From assembly GCF_024205705.1 (NCBI RefSeq), contig NZ_CP073115.1:1798001-1862000 (forward strand): a stretch of 64,000 nucleotides of DNA. Direction: 5' to 3'. A program made the position numbers and the translations under genes. Below are positions 1 through 7,867 of this stretch, piece by piece. A model generated the notes under the pieces. It saw only the letters and a program-made list of their open reading frames with translations, made no database searches and was not told where the DNA came from. The first letter of the stretch is position 1. Each line of letters begins with the position of its first letter. The stretch is from Neisseria subflava (GTDB lineage: Bacteria > Pseudomonadota > Gammaproteobacteria > Burkholderiales > Neisseriaceae).

Positions 1-435
1 GGCGTCAACGACGGCGGCGGATGCTTTCTCTACTTTTAGGTTTTTCTCGGCCAGTTGGCAGTTAATCAGTTCCAGCAGTTCGGACAGGGTATTGTCTTGC
101 GCCAGCCAGTTACGGTAGCGGCATAAGGTGCTGTAATCGGGGATGCTCAGTTCGTCAAAACGGCAAAACAGGTTGAAATCGATGCGGGTAATAAGGCTGT
201 GTTCGAGTTCGGGATCGGAGAGGCTGTGCCATTGTCCGAGCAGGACGGCTTTGAACATGGACAACAGGGGATAGGCGGGACGGCCGCGGTGGTCTCGGAG
301 GTAACGGGTTCTTTGACGATTCAGGTATTGTTCGATCGGTTGCCAATCAATCACCTGATCCAACTTCAATAGTGGGAAACGGTCGATGTGTTTGGCAATC
401 ATGGCTTGGGCGGTTTGCTGGAAGAAGGTGCTCAT
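1..435 (-). CDS. IS5-family (IS1106-like) transposase, N-terminal 145 codons
   Basis: The reading frame starts at the ATG at 435 on the minus strand and runs off the window start after exactly 145 codons. It matches the first 145 residues of the 335-residue transposase at 15128-16135 with few changes. This part carries the N-terminal DUF772-type helical domain (MSTFFQQTAQAMIAKHI...) and stops just before the first catalytic Asp. No frameshift or stop is visible here; whether the rest is intact cannot be seen. The family mediates cut-and-paste-like transposition by a DDE nuclease. Confidence 0.9.
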   Translation of the reverse strand, partial: MSTFFQQTAQAMIAKHIDRFPLLKLDQVIDWQPIEQYLNRQRTRYLRDHRGRPAYPLLSMFKAVLLGQWHSLSDPELEHSLITRIDFNLFCRFDELSIPDYSTLCRYRNWLAQDNTLSELLELINCQLAEKNLKVEKASAAVVDA

Positions 436-498
436 GGAAAATTCCCTAAATGTCTTGGTGGGAATTTAGGGGATTTTGGGGAATTTTGCAAAGGTCTC
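1..498 (-). mobile_element. IS5-family insertion sequence, copy 1 (cut by window start)
   Basis: This is the 5' end of an insertion sequence nearly identical to the complete copy at 14982-16196; base 1 corresponds to base 15701 of that copy. The outer inverted repeat reads TTTTGCAAAGGTCTC at 484-498 and abuts a DUS hairpin that starts at 499. Only scattered substitutions separate the two copies, so both are probably recent. The remainder, including the other inverted repeat and any target duplication, lies outside the window. Confidence 0.9.
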
Positions 499-537
499 AG
501 GCCGTCTGAAACCTAAAATCTAGGTTTCAGACGGCCT
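499..537. terminator. DUS inverted pair next to the IS end
   Basis: AGGCCGTCTGAAACCT (499-514) and its complement (522-537) form a strong stem, with TTTT on the right side. It lies downstream of the minus-strand gene ending at 558. The IS begins at the next base, which removes the U tract the minus-strand hairpin would otherwise have had. Confidence 0.75.
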
Positions 538-557
538 TTTCTCCATCATATCTCAAC

Positions 558-986
558 TTATGATGACTTCCTATTTTTTTGAACCTTCTTAGAATACAAA
601 TAGTCAATAATAATCCCACATGAAACAACGAAATATACACCTGAAATAAACATATACAGCATAGTAATCAAACCCTGCCCCATATCTCCGCAACAAGGGG
701 GTGTAGAAAACGTCCAATACGAATACAGATATACTCCATTAATAATCGATGTAATCGCAAGAGAAGTAAAAATATATCTCTTGAAACAAAAATAGGGTAG
801 GCATAAAAAAAACTGCAATAACAGACTCAATCCTGCAATCTCTACAGCCTCTCTTGACTCATTCGCTCCTAAATCAAAATATTTCGACCATGCATAAGAC
901 CATATAACCATAACGACCGAAATAAACACAGCCGTAGTCAATAAATAGAAAAAACGCTGTTGTTTGTTTTGAAATTTTAAAAACAT
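558..986 (-). CDS. Hypothetical four-helix membrane protein
   Basis: I do not recognise this 142-residue protein. It shows four hydrophobic stretches (about residues 13-33, 45-62, 70-90 and 107-130) with short charged loops and a Lys/Arg-rich C-terminus, consistent with a small inner-membrane protein. A CC pair (about residues 98-99) lies in the loop before helix four. The gene is more AT-rich than its neighbours and stands alone between an IS and a lipoprotein gene, so it may be an acquired orphan. The ATG at 986 is the only reasonable start; no strong Shine-Dalgarno sequence is visible. Confidence 0.6.
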   Translation of the reverse strand: MFLKFQNKQQRFFYLLTTAVFISVVMVIWSYAWSKYFDLGANESREAVEIAGLSLLLQFFLCLPYFCFKRYIFTSLAITSIINGVYLYSYWTFSTPPCCGDMGQGLITMLYMFISGVYFVVSCGIIIDYLYSKKVQKNRKSS

Positions 987-1028
987 AATATTAAATAGAA
1001 TTCAACGATACACATACATATAAAAAGA

Positions 1029-1054
1029 AGGCTGCCTGAATATTCAGACAGCCT
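1029..1054. terminator. Hairpin built from divergent DUS copies
   Basis: AGGCTGCCTGAA (1029-1040) pairs with TTCAGACAGCCT (1043-1054), allowing one G-T pair, across a 2-base gap. It sits just downstream of the lipoprotein gene ending at 1072 (minus strand). Neither arm is the standard AGGCCGTCTGAA word. Confidence 0.65.
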
Positions 1055-1071
1055 TCTCGGTTTATGACTTT

Positions 1072-1572
1072 TTATTTCAAAGGCTGCATACCCATCACTT
1101 CCATCAGGAAGTTGGTAAACGCAGGATTGCTTGGCTTGGTATCCATGTTTTTCCAACGTTGCTGCCAACCGCGCAAAGCACCTTGGATGTACTGTTTGGA
1201 TTGCTCGGTAGTAATTTCACCACGTTGGCTGTCAACGGCGGAACGCAGATAAACTTCATACATACTGTCATCGACAGAGTTGCGTCCCACTTGTTGGATA
1301 CGGAAGCGGTTCAAATATTGTGCAGCCTGAACTTTGGTCAGACTACCTTGGCTCACTTGGGTACTCAAGCGACGTGCTTCATCATGAATCTTGGAAACAT
1401 CTGCCCAATGCGAAGGAGCCAAATGATAACCGGTAGCTGAAACTTGTGAATCAGCCTTAGGTTTCTTAACGTTGGTTGGTCGAACTGGCACTTCTTTCAA
1501 TGTTGGAACATAAATCGATTCACAACCGGCAAGTGCCGCTACAGCAAGGATAGGAAGAATGTATTTTTTCAT
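1072..1572 (-). CDS. Hypothetical lipoprotein
   Basis: A 166-residue protein from the ATG at 1572 (MKKYILPILAVAALAGC). It has a short signal peptide ending in the lipobox LAGC, so it should be lipidated at Cys 16 and anchored in an envelope membrane. The mature part is hydrophilic and probably helical and does not match a family I can name. An upstream ATG at 1590 is in frame and would add MLIMRI, but MKKY gives the better signal peptide. The next gene on this strand upstream is cysK, separated by a terminator, so it is likely monocistronic. Confidence 0.7.
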   Translation of the reverse strand: MKKYILPILAVAALAGCESIYVPTLKEVPVRPTNVKKPKADSQVSATGYHLAPSHWADVSKIHDEARRLSTQVSQGSLTKVQAAQYLNRFRIQQVGRNSVDDSMYEVYLRSAVDSQRGEITTEQSKQYIQGALRGWQQRWKNMDTKPSNPAFTNFLMEVMGMQPLK

Positions 1573-1685
1573 AATGCGCATTATAAGCATGATTCGTTGA
1601 AGAAACCAACTTTTGAATAACGGTATTCAAAGCTCATTAACTGAATTACAACAGATTTCATACGATATCTCAAGCCCATACGCAA

Positions 1686-1711
1686 AAAAGGCCGTCTAAA
1701 AACGGCCTTTT
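1686..1711 (-). terminator. cysK terminator
   Basis: A ten-pair stem (1686-1695 with 1702-1711) with loop CTAAAA, flanked by A and T runs. It lies 16 bases after the cysK stop on the minus strand. One arm is a DUS-like word with one change (AGGCCGTCTAAA). Confidence 0.75.
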
Positions 1712-1726
1712 AACGACAATCCTATA

Positions 1727-2659
1727 TTATGCCAAATCGGCAAACAGAGGTGTAGAAAGATAGCGTTCGCCATATGATGGCAACAAGACAACGATCAGCT
1801 TACCTTCGTTTTCAGGTTTTTTAGCCAGTTGCAATGCGCTCCATACTGCGGCACCTGAAGAAATACCCACCAAAATGCCTTCTTTTTCGGCCATAGCGCG
1901 CGCAGTTTCAAACGCTGCCTCGTTAGGTACTTTGGAAATGCTATCGTAAACAGTCGTATTCAAAACGCTGGGGATAAAGCCTGCACCCAAACCTTGAATC
2001 GGATGCGGACCTTTCTCGCCACCGCTCAATACTGGGGAAGCTTCAGGCTCGACAGCCACGATTTGAACTTCGGGTTTGTATTTTTTCAACACTTCGCCCA
2101 CGCCGGTAATTGTACCGCCCGTACCCACACCGGCCACGAAAATATCCACTTTACCGTCTGTATCACGCCAAATCTCTTCGGCAGTGGTTTTACGGTGAAC
2201 TTCAGGATTAGCCTCGTTATCAAATTGGCGCGGCATGAAATAAGTATCTGGATGTTCGTCCACTAAAGATTGGGCTTTGGCAATAGCGCCTGCCATACCT
2301 TCGGCAGCAGGAGTCAAAATCAATTCTGCACCAAACGCACGCAGCAGCATTTTGCGTTCTTTACTCATGCTTTCAGGCATGGTGATGGCCAATTTATAAC
2401 CGCGGGCCGCACACACCATTGCCAAACCGATACCGGTATTGCCGCTGGTCGCCTCAACGATAACGGTATCTTTATTGATTTTACCGGCTTGCTCGGCCGC
2501 TTCAATCATGGCTTCGGCAATACGGTCTTTTACGCTGCTGCCCGGATTGAAAAATTCAAGTTTAACGGCGATTTGCGCTTTTAAACCTTCGGTCAGGCGG
2601 TTCAGTTTCACCAGAGGTGTGTTGCCGATCAGCTCGGTAATATTATTTGCAATTTTCAT
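1727..2659 (-). CDS. cysK: Cysteine synthase A (O-acetylserine sulfhydrylase)
   Basis: A 310-residue cytoplasmic PLP enzyme that makes L-cysteine from O-acetylserine and sulfide. The start is the ATG at 2659 (MKIANNITELIGNTPLV), preceded by GGAGCAGGAA; a longer in-frame start at 2695 lacks a ribosome site and would add residues not seen in the family. The PLP Lys is K44 in NPGSSVKDR. The substrate loop is TSGNT (71-75), the phosphate-binding loop is GTGGT, and the late SSG motif is present. Length is typical for CysK. A promoter should lie in the 100 bases before 2766. Confidence 0.95.
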   Translation of the reverse strand: MKIANNITELIGNTPLVKLNRLTEGLKAQIAVKLEFFNPGSSVKDRIAEAMIEAAEQAGKINKDTVIVEATSGNTGIGLAMVCAARGYKLAITMPESMSKERKMLLRAFGAELILTPAAEGMAGAIAKAQSLVDEHPDTYFMPRQFDNEANPEVHRKTTAEEIWRDTDGKVDIFVAGVGTGGTITGVGEVLKKYKPEVQIVAVEPEASPVLSGGEKGPHPIQGLGAGFIPSVLNTTVYDSISKVPNEAAFETARAMAEKEGILVGISSGAAVWSALQLAKKPENEGKLIVVLLPSYGERYLSTPLFADLA

Positions 2660-2765
2660 TTCCTGCTCCTGATTTAGATGTAATACAGCCTGCATATTAA
2701 ACTCAGGCCGTCTGAAAAACCAATATCGAAAATTTCTTTCTTTATAACTTTTGGTTCAAGCGCGG

Positions 2766-3368
2766 TCAATATCCACTTCGCTCAAAAATCAATGCAACAG
2801 CAACCACAGCCTGCATCACGGCGGCAACCATCCAGCCTGCCCACATCTGCCGCATACTGAAAAGAGAGGCAGGCTGCTTGCAAACAACCACACGGTGCAG
2901 ATAAAACACCAGCATCAACACGCCCTGCAATGCAAACCAATAAATGGGTTTCAAAGCATAAATTTTCAGTAAGGCCGCCCATGCAAAAACCGCGCCAGCC
3001 AGCGGCAAGATGAAATAAACTACGCCTGCCAAGAAAACAAAAGCAAAAGTCATGACGACATTGGAAACCGCAAATAAGGTCAAACCGGCATATTCGCCTG
3101 CCGACCAAAACTTTTTGTCTTCCGTTTTACTGCAGTCATCGATAAAGAAGAAAATACTGGCGATTGTCAGATAAAAATGAGGGATGAACAAAGGGCCTGT
3201 ATGCGTAAAACCCCACATTCCGGGCAACAAGCGTGCGCCCAGTGCCGAAATCCCCAGCCACAACAACACCGTAGCCCAAAGCCATTGAAACCGCTGTGCG
3301 CGAAAAATAAATGCCAACGATACCGCAGCATACGCGACGGCAAACCAAAAATCCAAAGAAACCATCAT
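2766..3368 (-). CDS. Hypothetical multi-pass membrane protein
   Basis: A 200-residue hydrophobic protein with about six predicted membrane helices. I do not recognise a characterised family. Its start overlaps the dapF stop (ATGA at 3365-3368), so it is co-translated with dapF. This coupling may only reflect operon compaction; no residue pattern points to a role in diaminopimelate synthesis. A second ATG one codon later is equally possible. The C-terminal helix ends in a short charged tail (IFERSGY). Confidence 0.75.
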   Translation of the reverse strand: MMVSLDFWFAVAYAAVSLAFIFRAQRFQWLWATVLLWLGISALGARLLPGMWGFTHTGPLFIPHFYLTIASIFFFIDDCSKTEDKKFWSAGEYAGLTLFAVSNVVMTFAFVFLAGVVYFILPLAGAVFAWAALLKIYALKPIYWFALQGVLMLVFYLHRVVVCKQPASLFSMRQMWAGWMVAAVMQAVVAVALIFERSGY

Positions 3369-4216
3369 GAATACTGCAACTCGCCTTCAAAAACGGTTTC
3401 AGCAGGGCCGGTCATTTGCACATCGCCGCCTTCTTCCCAACTGATAAACAATTCGCCGCCAGGCAAAGTAACACGCACAGGCGTACCCGCTTTCAGCAAA
3501 CCATTGCGCACGCCTGCCACCACCGCCGCACACGCTCCAGTGCCGCAAGCCTGAGTTTCCCCCACCCCGCGCTCAAACACGCGCAGGCGGACTGACAATT
3601 CATCTTCAATCTGCAAAAAGCCGACATTGACCCGTTCAGGAAACTGCTCGTGCGATTCAATAGCGCCGCCCCAATGCTCCACCGGTGCGGTTTCAACATT
3701 ATCAACCAAAATCACCGCATGCGGATTACCCATATTCACACAGCTTACCGGTACAGACTCCAAACCGACTAAGACAATATGTGTCAGCGCATCTTCATTT
3801 TCACCATGTGCAGGCACAAACGGAATTTCAGACGGCATGAAACGCGGTTTACCCATATTAACGGTAACCAAACCGTTATCCAACAGCTTCGGTACAATAA
3901 TCCCTTTGGCCGTTTCGACCAAAATTTCCGTTTTATCCGTCAAACCCTTATCCGCGACAAAACGCGCAAAACAACGCGCTCCATTGCCGCACTGCTCTAC
4001 TTCCCGACCATCGGCATTGAAAATGCGGTACCGAAAATCGACCGCATCAGAAGAAGGCTTCTCCACTACCAAAAACTGATCAAAACCCACGCCGCGATAG
4101 CGGTCTGCCCATTGGGCAAGCGGCGCAGTCAACGGATCAAAGTCCTGATTGATGGCATTGACCACCATAAAATCATTGCCCAAGCCGTGCATCTTCGTAA
4201 ATTTTAAAGTTTTCAT
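3365..4216 (-). CDS. dapF: Diaminopimelate epimerase
   Basis: A 283-residue enzyme interconverting LL- and meso-diaminopimelate for lysine and peptidoglycan synthesis. It starts MKTLKFTKMHGLGNDF, the characteristic N-terminus. The two catalytic cysteines sit in CGNGARC (about residue 76) and ETQACGTGAC (about residue 222). It is the first gene of a two-gene unit with the membrane protein that overlaps its stop. Length and motifs are complete, with no sign of damage. Confidence 0.96.
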   Translation of the reverse strand: MKTLKFTKMHGLGNDFMVVNAINQDFDPLTAPLAQWADRYRGVGFDQFLVVEKPSSDAVDFRYRIFNADGREVEQCGNGARCFARFVADKGLTDKTEILVETAKGIIVPKLLDNGLVTVNMGKPRFMPSEIPFVPAHGENEDALTHIVLVGLESVPVSCVNMGNPHAVILVDNVETAPVEHWGGAIESHEQFPERVNVGFLQIEDELSVRLRVFERGVGETQACGTGACAAVVAGVRNGLLKAGTPVRVTLPGGELFISWEEGGDVQMTGPAETVFEGELQYS

Positions 4217-4396
4217 TATTCATTCACATTCTTATTAAATCATTATTCCGGCACATTCTACACCAGAATGATATATTCGTTTCTATCTTGTTTTTCAGGC
4301 GGCCTTGCGCCCTTTTACCAATACTAACACCAGCCACCCCGCAAAAATACTATACTTCCAACATTACAAACATTTCTTATTACAAGGATACACATT

Positions 4397-4888
4397 ATGA
4401 AAAAAGTTCTCTTACCTGCCCTTTTGGCCGCTTCACTCAGCGCATGTACAGTCGGCACGCCCGGTGTTTCCGTCGGCTTAGGCGTCGGCACCAGCATCGG
4501 CCGCCATGTCGGCCTGGGTACATCCATCAACATCCCTGTCGGCTTGGACAAAACCAAAACCACCAAAGGCACGGATTCAGACGGCATCCGTATCTCAGAA
4601 GAACAAATCGTGACCTATTTTGATGCACACGGCACACCCAGCAACAGCGCAGTCAAAGGTGGCTTCCATCGCCAACTGATCAGCAAACGTAACAACGAAT
4701 ACGTCGTCCAAGACTTTTACAGCGACAACAGTCAAAAACGCACGGACCCCTACGTTCTCAGCCGTAACCAACTGATGCAGTTCCGCGCCACGCCAAGCAA
4801 TGGCTCGTTAACCACTTACGCCTACAACGGCACAGTGATGCAGCAACAAGTATTCCAAAACGGCAAATTGGTTAACGCCAAATACTAA
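4397..4888 (+). CDS. Putative lipoprotein, Gly-rich N-terminus
   Basis: A 163-residue protein with a signal peptide and lipobox LSAC (Cys 17), so probably an envelope lipoprotein. The next 25 residues are rich in Gly, Val and Ser (TPGVSVGLGVGTSIG...). The rest is polar and ends in a MORN-like segment (YNGTVMQQQVFQNGKL). AAGGA 9 bases before the ATG is a good ribosome site. It is followed by a lone DUS at 4889-4900. I cannot assign a function. Confidence 0.75.
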   Translation: MKKVLLPALLAASLSACTVGTPGVSVGLGVGTSIGRHVGLGTSINIPVGLDKTKTTKGTDSDGIRISEEQIVTYFDAHGTPSNSAVKGGFHRQLISKRNNEYVVQDFYSDNSQKRTDPYVLSRNQLMQFRATPSNGSLTTYAYNGTVMQQQVFQNGKLVNAKY

Positions 4889-4990
4889 AGGCCGTCTGAA
4901 ACGGCTGGGGAGCATGTGAAACTTGATTACAAAATATTTTTAACATTCAAACATTTGAAATATTTTGCACCATTTCCTTAAAAATATTGA

Positions 4991-5018
4991 TTGACACATT
5001 TTTTCCAGCCATTATAAT
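4991..5018 (+). promoter_or_regulatory. tRNA-Asn promoter
   Basis: TTGACA (4991-4996) and TATAAT (5013-5018), both perfect consensus hexamers, are separated by 16 bases. Transcription would start near 5025, just before the tRNA. Confidence 0.9.
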
Positions 5019-5027
5019 ACGCCCCAT

Positions 5028-5103
5028 TCCCCGATAGCTCAGTCGGTAGAGCGACGGACTGTTAATCCGCAGGTCCCTGGTTCGAGCCCAGGTCGGGGAG
5101 CCA
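5028..5103 (+). tRNA. tRNA-Asn (GTT)
   Basis: A 76-base tRNA. The acceptor stem TCCCCGA (5028-5034) pairs with TCGGGGA (5093-5099), followed by the discriminator G and an encoded CCA (5101-5103). The anticodon GTT is at 5061-5063 in the loop CTGTTAA. The T arm contains GGTTCGAGCCC. It is flanked by its own promoter and terminator and is a single-gene unit. Confidence 0.97.
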
Positions 5104-5111
5104 AATTTAAA

Positions 5112-5138
5112 AGCCTGAACTTCTGTTCAGGCTTTTTT
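5112..5138 (+). terminator. tRNA-Asn terminator
   Basis: AGCCTGAAC (5112-5120) pairs with GTTCAGGCT (5125-5133) around a TTCT loop, followed by six T. Confidence 0.9.
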
Positions 5139-5198
5139 ACATCAATAAGGAACGCTTGTTCTTTCCCAAAGAAAGCCCATGAATCCTCATAATAAAAA

Positions 5199-5235
5199 AG
5201 GCCGTCTGAAACCCAAATCTGGCTTCAGACGGCCT
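5199..5235. terminator. DUS inverted pair
   Basis: AGGCCGTCTGAA (5199-5210) faces TTCAGACGGCCT (5224-5235), with A and T runs on either side. It serves as the terminator of ybaB on the minus strand. Confidence 0.85.
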
Positions 5236-5251
5236 TTTATTTATTTTTAAA

Positions 5252-5587
5252 TCAACGGAAGAAGTCGCCCATGCCTGCCGGCAGGCCTTGGGTAAATGCA
5301 CCCATGGTTTTGTTGGTCGTTTCTTCGGCTTTTTCAGAAGCGGCATTGATAGCGGCCAATACCAAATCTTCCAGCATTTCTTTGTCGTCTGCGGCTTCTT
5401 GAATCAAATCAGGGCTGATTTCAAGTTTGCGAACAACGTGCGAACACGTCATCACAACTTTCACCAAACCATTGCCTGCTTCACCTTCAACTTCGGTTTC
5501 AGCCAGCTTGGCTTGTGCCTTTTTCATGTTTTCTTGCATTTGTTGAGCCTGTTTCATCAGGCCGCCTAATCCGGCTTTTCCGAACAT
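5252..5587 (-). CDS. ybaB: YbaB/EbfC nucleoid-associated protein
   Basis: A 111-residue DNA-binding protein of the YbaB/EbfC family, a dimer that binds and bridges DNA. It starts MFGKAGLGGLMKQAQQMQ and ends in a Gly/Pro-rich tail. It follows dnaX on the same strand, the usual bacterial arrangement (dnaX-ybaB, often then recR); here a DUS hairpin lies between the two and recR is absent. Its start at 5587 is preceded by AGGAGT. Confidence 0.93.
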   Translation of the reverse strand: MFGKAGLGGLMKQAQQMQENMKKAQAKLAETEVEGEAGNGLVKVVMTCSHVVRKLEISPDLIQEAADDKEMLEDLVLAAINAASEKAEETTNKTMGAFTQGLPAGMGDFFR

Positions 5588-5625
5588 GTTTTACTCCTAT
5601 GGGTTTGAATAAATGGGTTTCACTC

Positions 5626-5663
5626 ATGCCGTCTGAAAAACGCTATTGCCTTTCAGACGGCCT
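5626..5663. terminator. DUS inverted pair between dnaX and ybaB
   Basis: ATGCCGTCTGAA (5626-5637, the pathogen-type AT-DUS) faces TTCAGACGGCCT (5652-5663). It may attenuate dnaX transcription before ybaB. Confidence 0.75.
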
Positions 5664-5677
5664 TGTATGTCAGTATT

Positions 5678-7669
5678 TTAAGAATGCCCTACTAACTCTA
5701 AAGAATCCGGCAGCCATTGCGCTTCAAAGATTTGCAAAATTTTCTGCGCCGTTGTATCCGCTTCCAGCAAATCTTGCGCCTGCTGCCGTCCTTCTTCTTG
5801 AATACGTTTGCGGCGCATCACCGGCGTTTCCCAGCCTTTATCATCCTGCCAAGGCTCGGTTTGCAGCCTTAAATTGCCAAGATGGTAAGCCTCGCTCAAC
5901 GTCTGGCAGATTTTGTCCAAGCGCTCTTTATTGGCAGTAGCTTTGGCCTCATCCGTCAACGACAGCATGATTAATCCTGCTTCCGTATCATAACTCGTCC
6001 ATGCCGCATTTTGTGCCAACATCTGCGCCGCGCCTAATTTACGGGCAAATCGTTCGATAATGCTGTGCCAATTCTCAGTTTTAAACTCAGGCAAAGGAGC
6101 GAACTGAAGCTCTTCTTCATCTCCCTCCTCTTCTTCAGACACAACCGGCTGCAGTACTTCCATCACATCAGCACGGTGTGAATCTTCATATGCATATGCT
6201 TCATCAAAATACGGAGGTGGAATTTCCTCATCTATGTGCGGATATTCTTCCGGTTCAGGGGCCGTCTGAACTTTTGCAACAGGCAATGGCTCCGCAGTTT
6301 CTTGCATCTGCGCCGTTTGTGTTTGAGGCGGCTCAGCCGATACTTGGCTCGGCATGTCTTCCCAAGGCGGGACATCCCCCTGTTGTTGAGCAGACTGAAT
6401 AGTTTCTTCAGACGGCCTTTCAACGATATCCTGTTTAGTCGGAACAGCCTCTTTCTCAACCGCCGGTGCTGCTATCGGCTCAGATTTCGGCAGCTGAAAA
6501 GGCTTTTTTTCGGCCTCAGCTTTCTGATGGTCGGAATGCAAATCCGTGTGTTCAATCTGACTTTGCGTATCGCAACCCGAAGCGGCCAACGGCGCAAATG
6601 CAAGCATGCGCAAAAGCGTCATGACAAAACCGGCATACTCGTCTGGAGCCAGCGGTAAATCCTGTTTACCATGAATAGCGCATTGATAATAAAGCTGAAT
6701 CTGCTCGCCACTCAAAGCCTGACTTAATCGCTGCAAAGTTTCACGTTCAGGATCGTCATTTGCCAAGGCGGAAGGAATGGTTTGAATCAAAGCCAAACGT
6801 TGCAACAACATGGCCAATTCTGCCAACGCGCTGTCAAAACCAATCGCTCTGGCGGACATTTCCTGAGCCTTTTCCAGCAAGGCTTCCCCGTTTTGATTGA
6901 TGATTCCTTCAAGCAATTCAAACAAGTATTGTTTATCGACCGCTCCGATCATCTGGCGGACATCTTGTTCGGCCACTTTACCCGAACCCATGGCAATCGC
7001 CTGATCTAAAAGGCTCAACGCATCGCGCATCGAGCCGGCGGCGGCACGGCCTAAAAGTTGCAAAGCCTGTGGCTGATAAGGAACGTTTTCACGATCCAAG
7101 ACATGCGCCAAATGCTCGGCAACCTGCTGGGTTGTCATGTTGCGCAACACAAATTGCAAACAGCGGCTCAATACAGTAATGGGGACTTTATGCGGATCGG
7201 TGGTCGCCAAAATAAATTTAACGTGTTCAGGCGGTTCTTCCAAAGTCTTCAGCATGGCATTGAACGCGCTTTTGGAAAGCATATGCACTTCGTCGATGAT
7301 ATAGACTTTGTATTTACCCGCAGTCGGCGCGTATTGCGCGTTTTCCAACACTTCGCGGATATTGTCGATACCGGTATTCGATGCCGCGTCGATTTCCAAT
7401 AGATCCACATAACGGCCGCTGTCGATTTGCGTACAGCTTTCACACTGACCGCACGGCTCACCATGCACGGCATTTTCGCAGTTCAGGCTCTTGGCCAAAA
7501 TCCTGGCAATCGTGGTCTTACCCACACCGCGTGTCCCTGTCAGCAGATAGGCATGGTGCAGACGGCCTTCGTCCAGCGCGTTACGCAGGGCTTTGACGAC
7601 GTGTTCCTGACCGACCAAATCGGCAAAGGTTTTCGGACGCCATTTTCGTGCAAGAACTTGATAAGCCAT
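5678..7669 (-). CDS. dnaX: DNA polymerase III subunits tau and gamma
   Basis: A 663-residue clamp-loader ATPase. Walker A is GTRGVGKT (45-52), zinc cysteines are C64, C73, C76 and C79, and the DEVH Walker B box and SRC sensor follow. Residues 1 to about 370 form the AAA+ and collar domains. A variable Pro/Glu/Gln-rich linker (about 380-540, partly encoded by embedded DUS words) leads to the C-terminal tau domain that binds DnaB and the polymerase. At codon 389 lies a textbook -1 slippery heptamer (separate entry) predicted to give a 396-residue gamma form. The start at 7669 (MAYQVLARKWRP) is standard. Confidence 0.95.
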   Translation of the reverse strand: MAYQVLARKWRPKTFADLVGQEHVVKALRNALDEGRLHHAYLLTGTRGVGKTTIARILAKSLNCENAVHGEPCGQCESCTQIDSGRYVDLLEIDAASNTGIDNIREVLENAQYAPTAGKYKVYIIDEVHMLSKSAFNAMLKTLEEPPEHVKFILATTDPHKVPITVLSRCLQFVLRNMTTQQVAEHLAHVLDRENVPYQPQALQLLGRAAAGSMRDALSLLDQAIAMGSGKVAEQDVRQMIGAVDKQYLFELLEGIINQNGEALLEKAQEMSARAIGFDSALAELAMLLQRLALIQTIPSALANDDPERETLQRLSQALSGEQIQLYYQCAIHGKQDLPLAPDEYAGFVMTLLRMLAFAPLAASGCDTQSQIEHTDLHSDHQKAEAEKKPFQLPKSEPIAAPAVEKEAVPTKQDIVERPSEETIQSAQQQGDVPPWEDMPSQVSAEPPQTQTAQMQETAEPLPVAKVQTAPEPEEYPHIDEEIPPPYFDEAYAYEDSHRADVMEVLQPVVSEEEEGDEEELQFAPLPEFKTENWHSIIERFARKLGAAQMLAQNAAWTSYDTEAGLIMLSLTDEAKATANKERLDKICQTLSEAYHLGNLRLQTEPWQDDKGWETPVMRRKRIQEEGRQQAQDLLEADTTAQKILQIFEAQWLPDSLELVGHS
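6480..6509 (-). promoter_or_regulatory. Predicted dnaX -1 ribosomal frameshift site and gamma stop
   Basis: On the minus strand the codons GAA AAA AAG (Glu387-Lys389) contain A AAA AAG (6509-6503) in exactly the frame needed for tandem -1 slippage. The -1 frame then reads AFSAAEI and stops at TGA (6482-6480), giving about 396 residues. GAGG lies 4 bases upstream of the heptamer. A possible GCTGC/GCAGC stem begins about 8 bases downstream. The E. coli dnaX signal uses the same heptamer. That it works here is inference. Confidence 0.7.
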
Positions 7670-7697
7670 GTTGTTTCTCTACGGGAAATAAATCGGA

Positions 7698-7736
7698 AGG
7701 CCGTCTGAAAAGAATTCTCCGCTTTTCAGACGGCCT
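7698..7736. terminator. DUS inverted pair upstream of dnaX
   Basis: AGGCCGTCTGAA (7698-7709) faces TTCAGACGGCCT (7725-7736), between dnaX and the divergent gene at 7868. It may insulate the two or sit in the dnaX leader. Confidence 0.7.
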
Positions 7737-7867
7737 CAGAAAATGGCATATATTCTAGCATTTTTTTGATTTTTATTAAGGATTTTCTATCAAACCGACA
7801 GCGACAGCATGTCATTGCAATGTTAGAATGCTACATAAATGATAAGTAATTTGAAGTTTGAAACATC

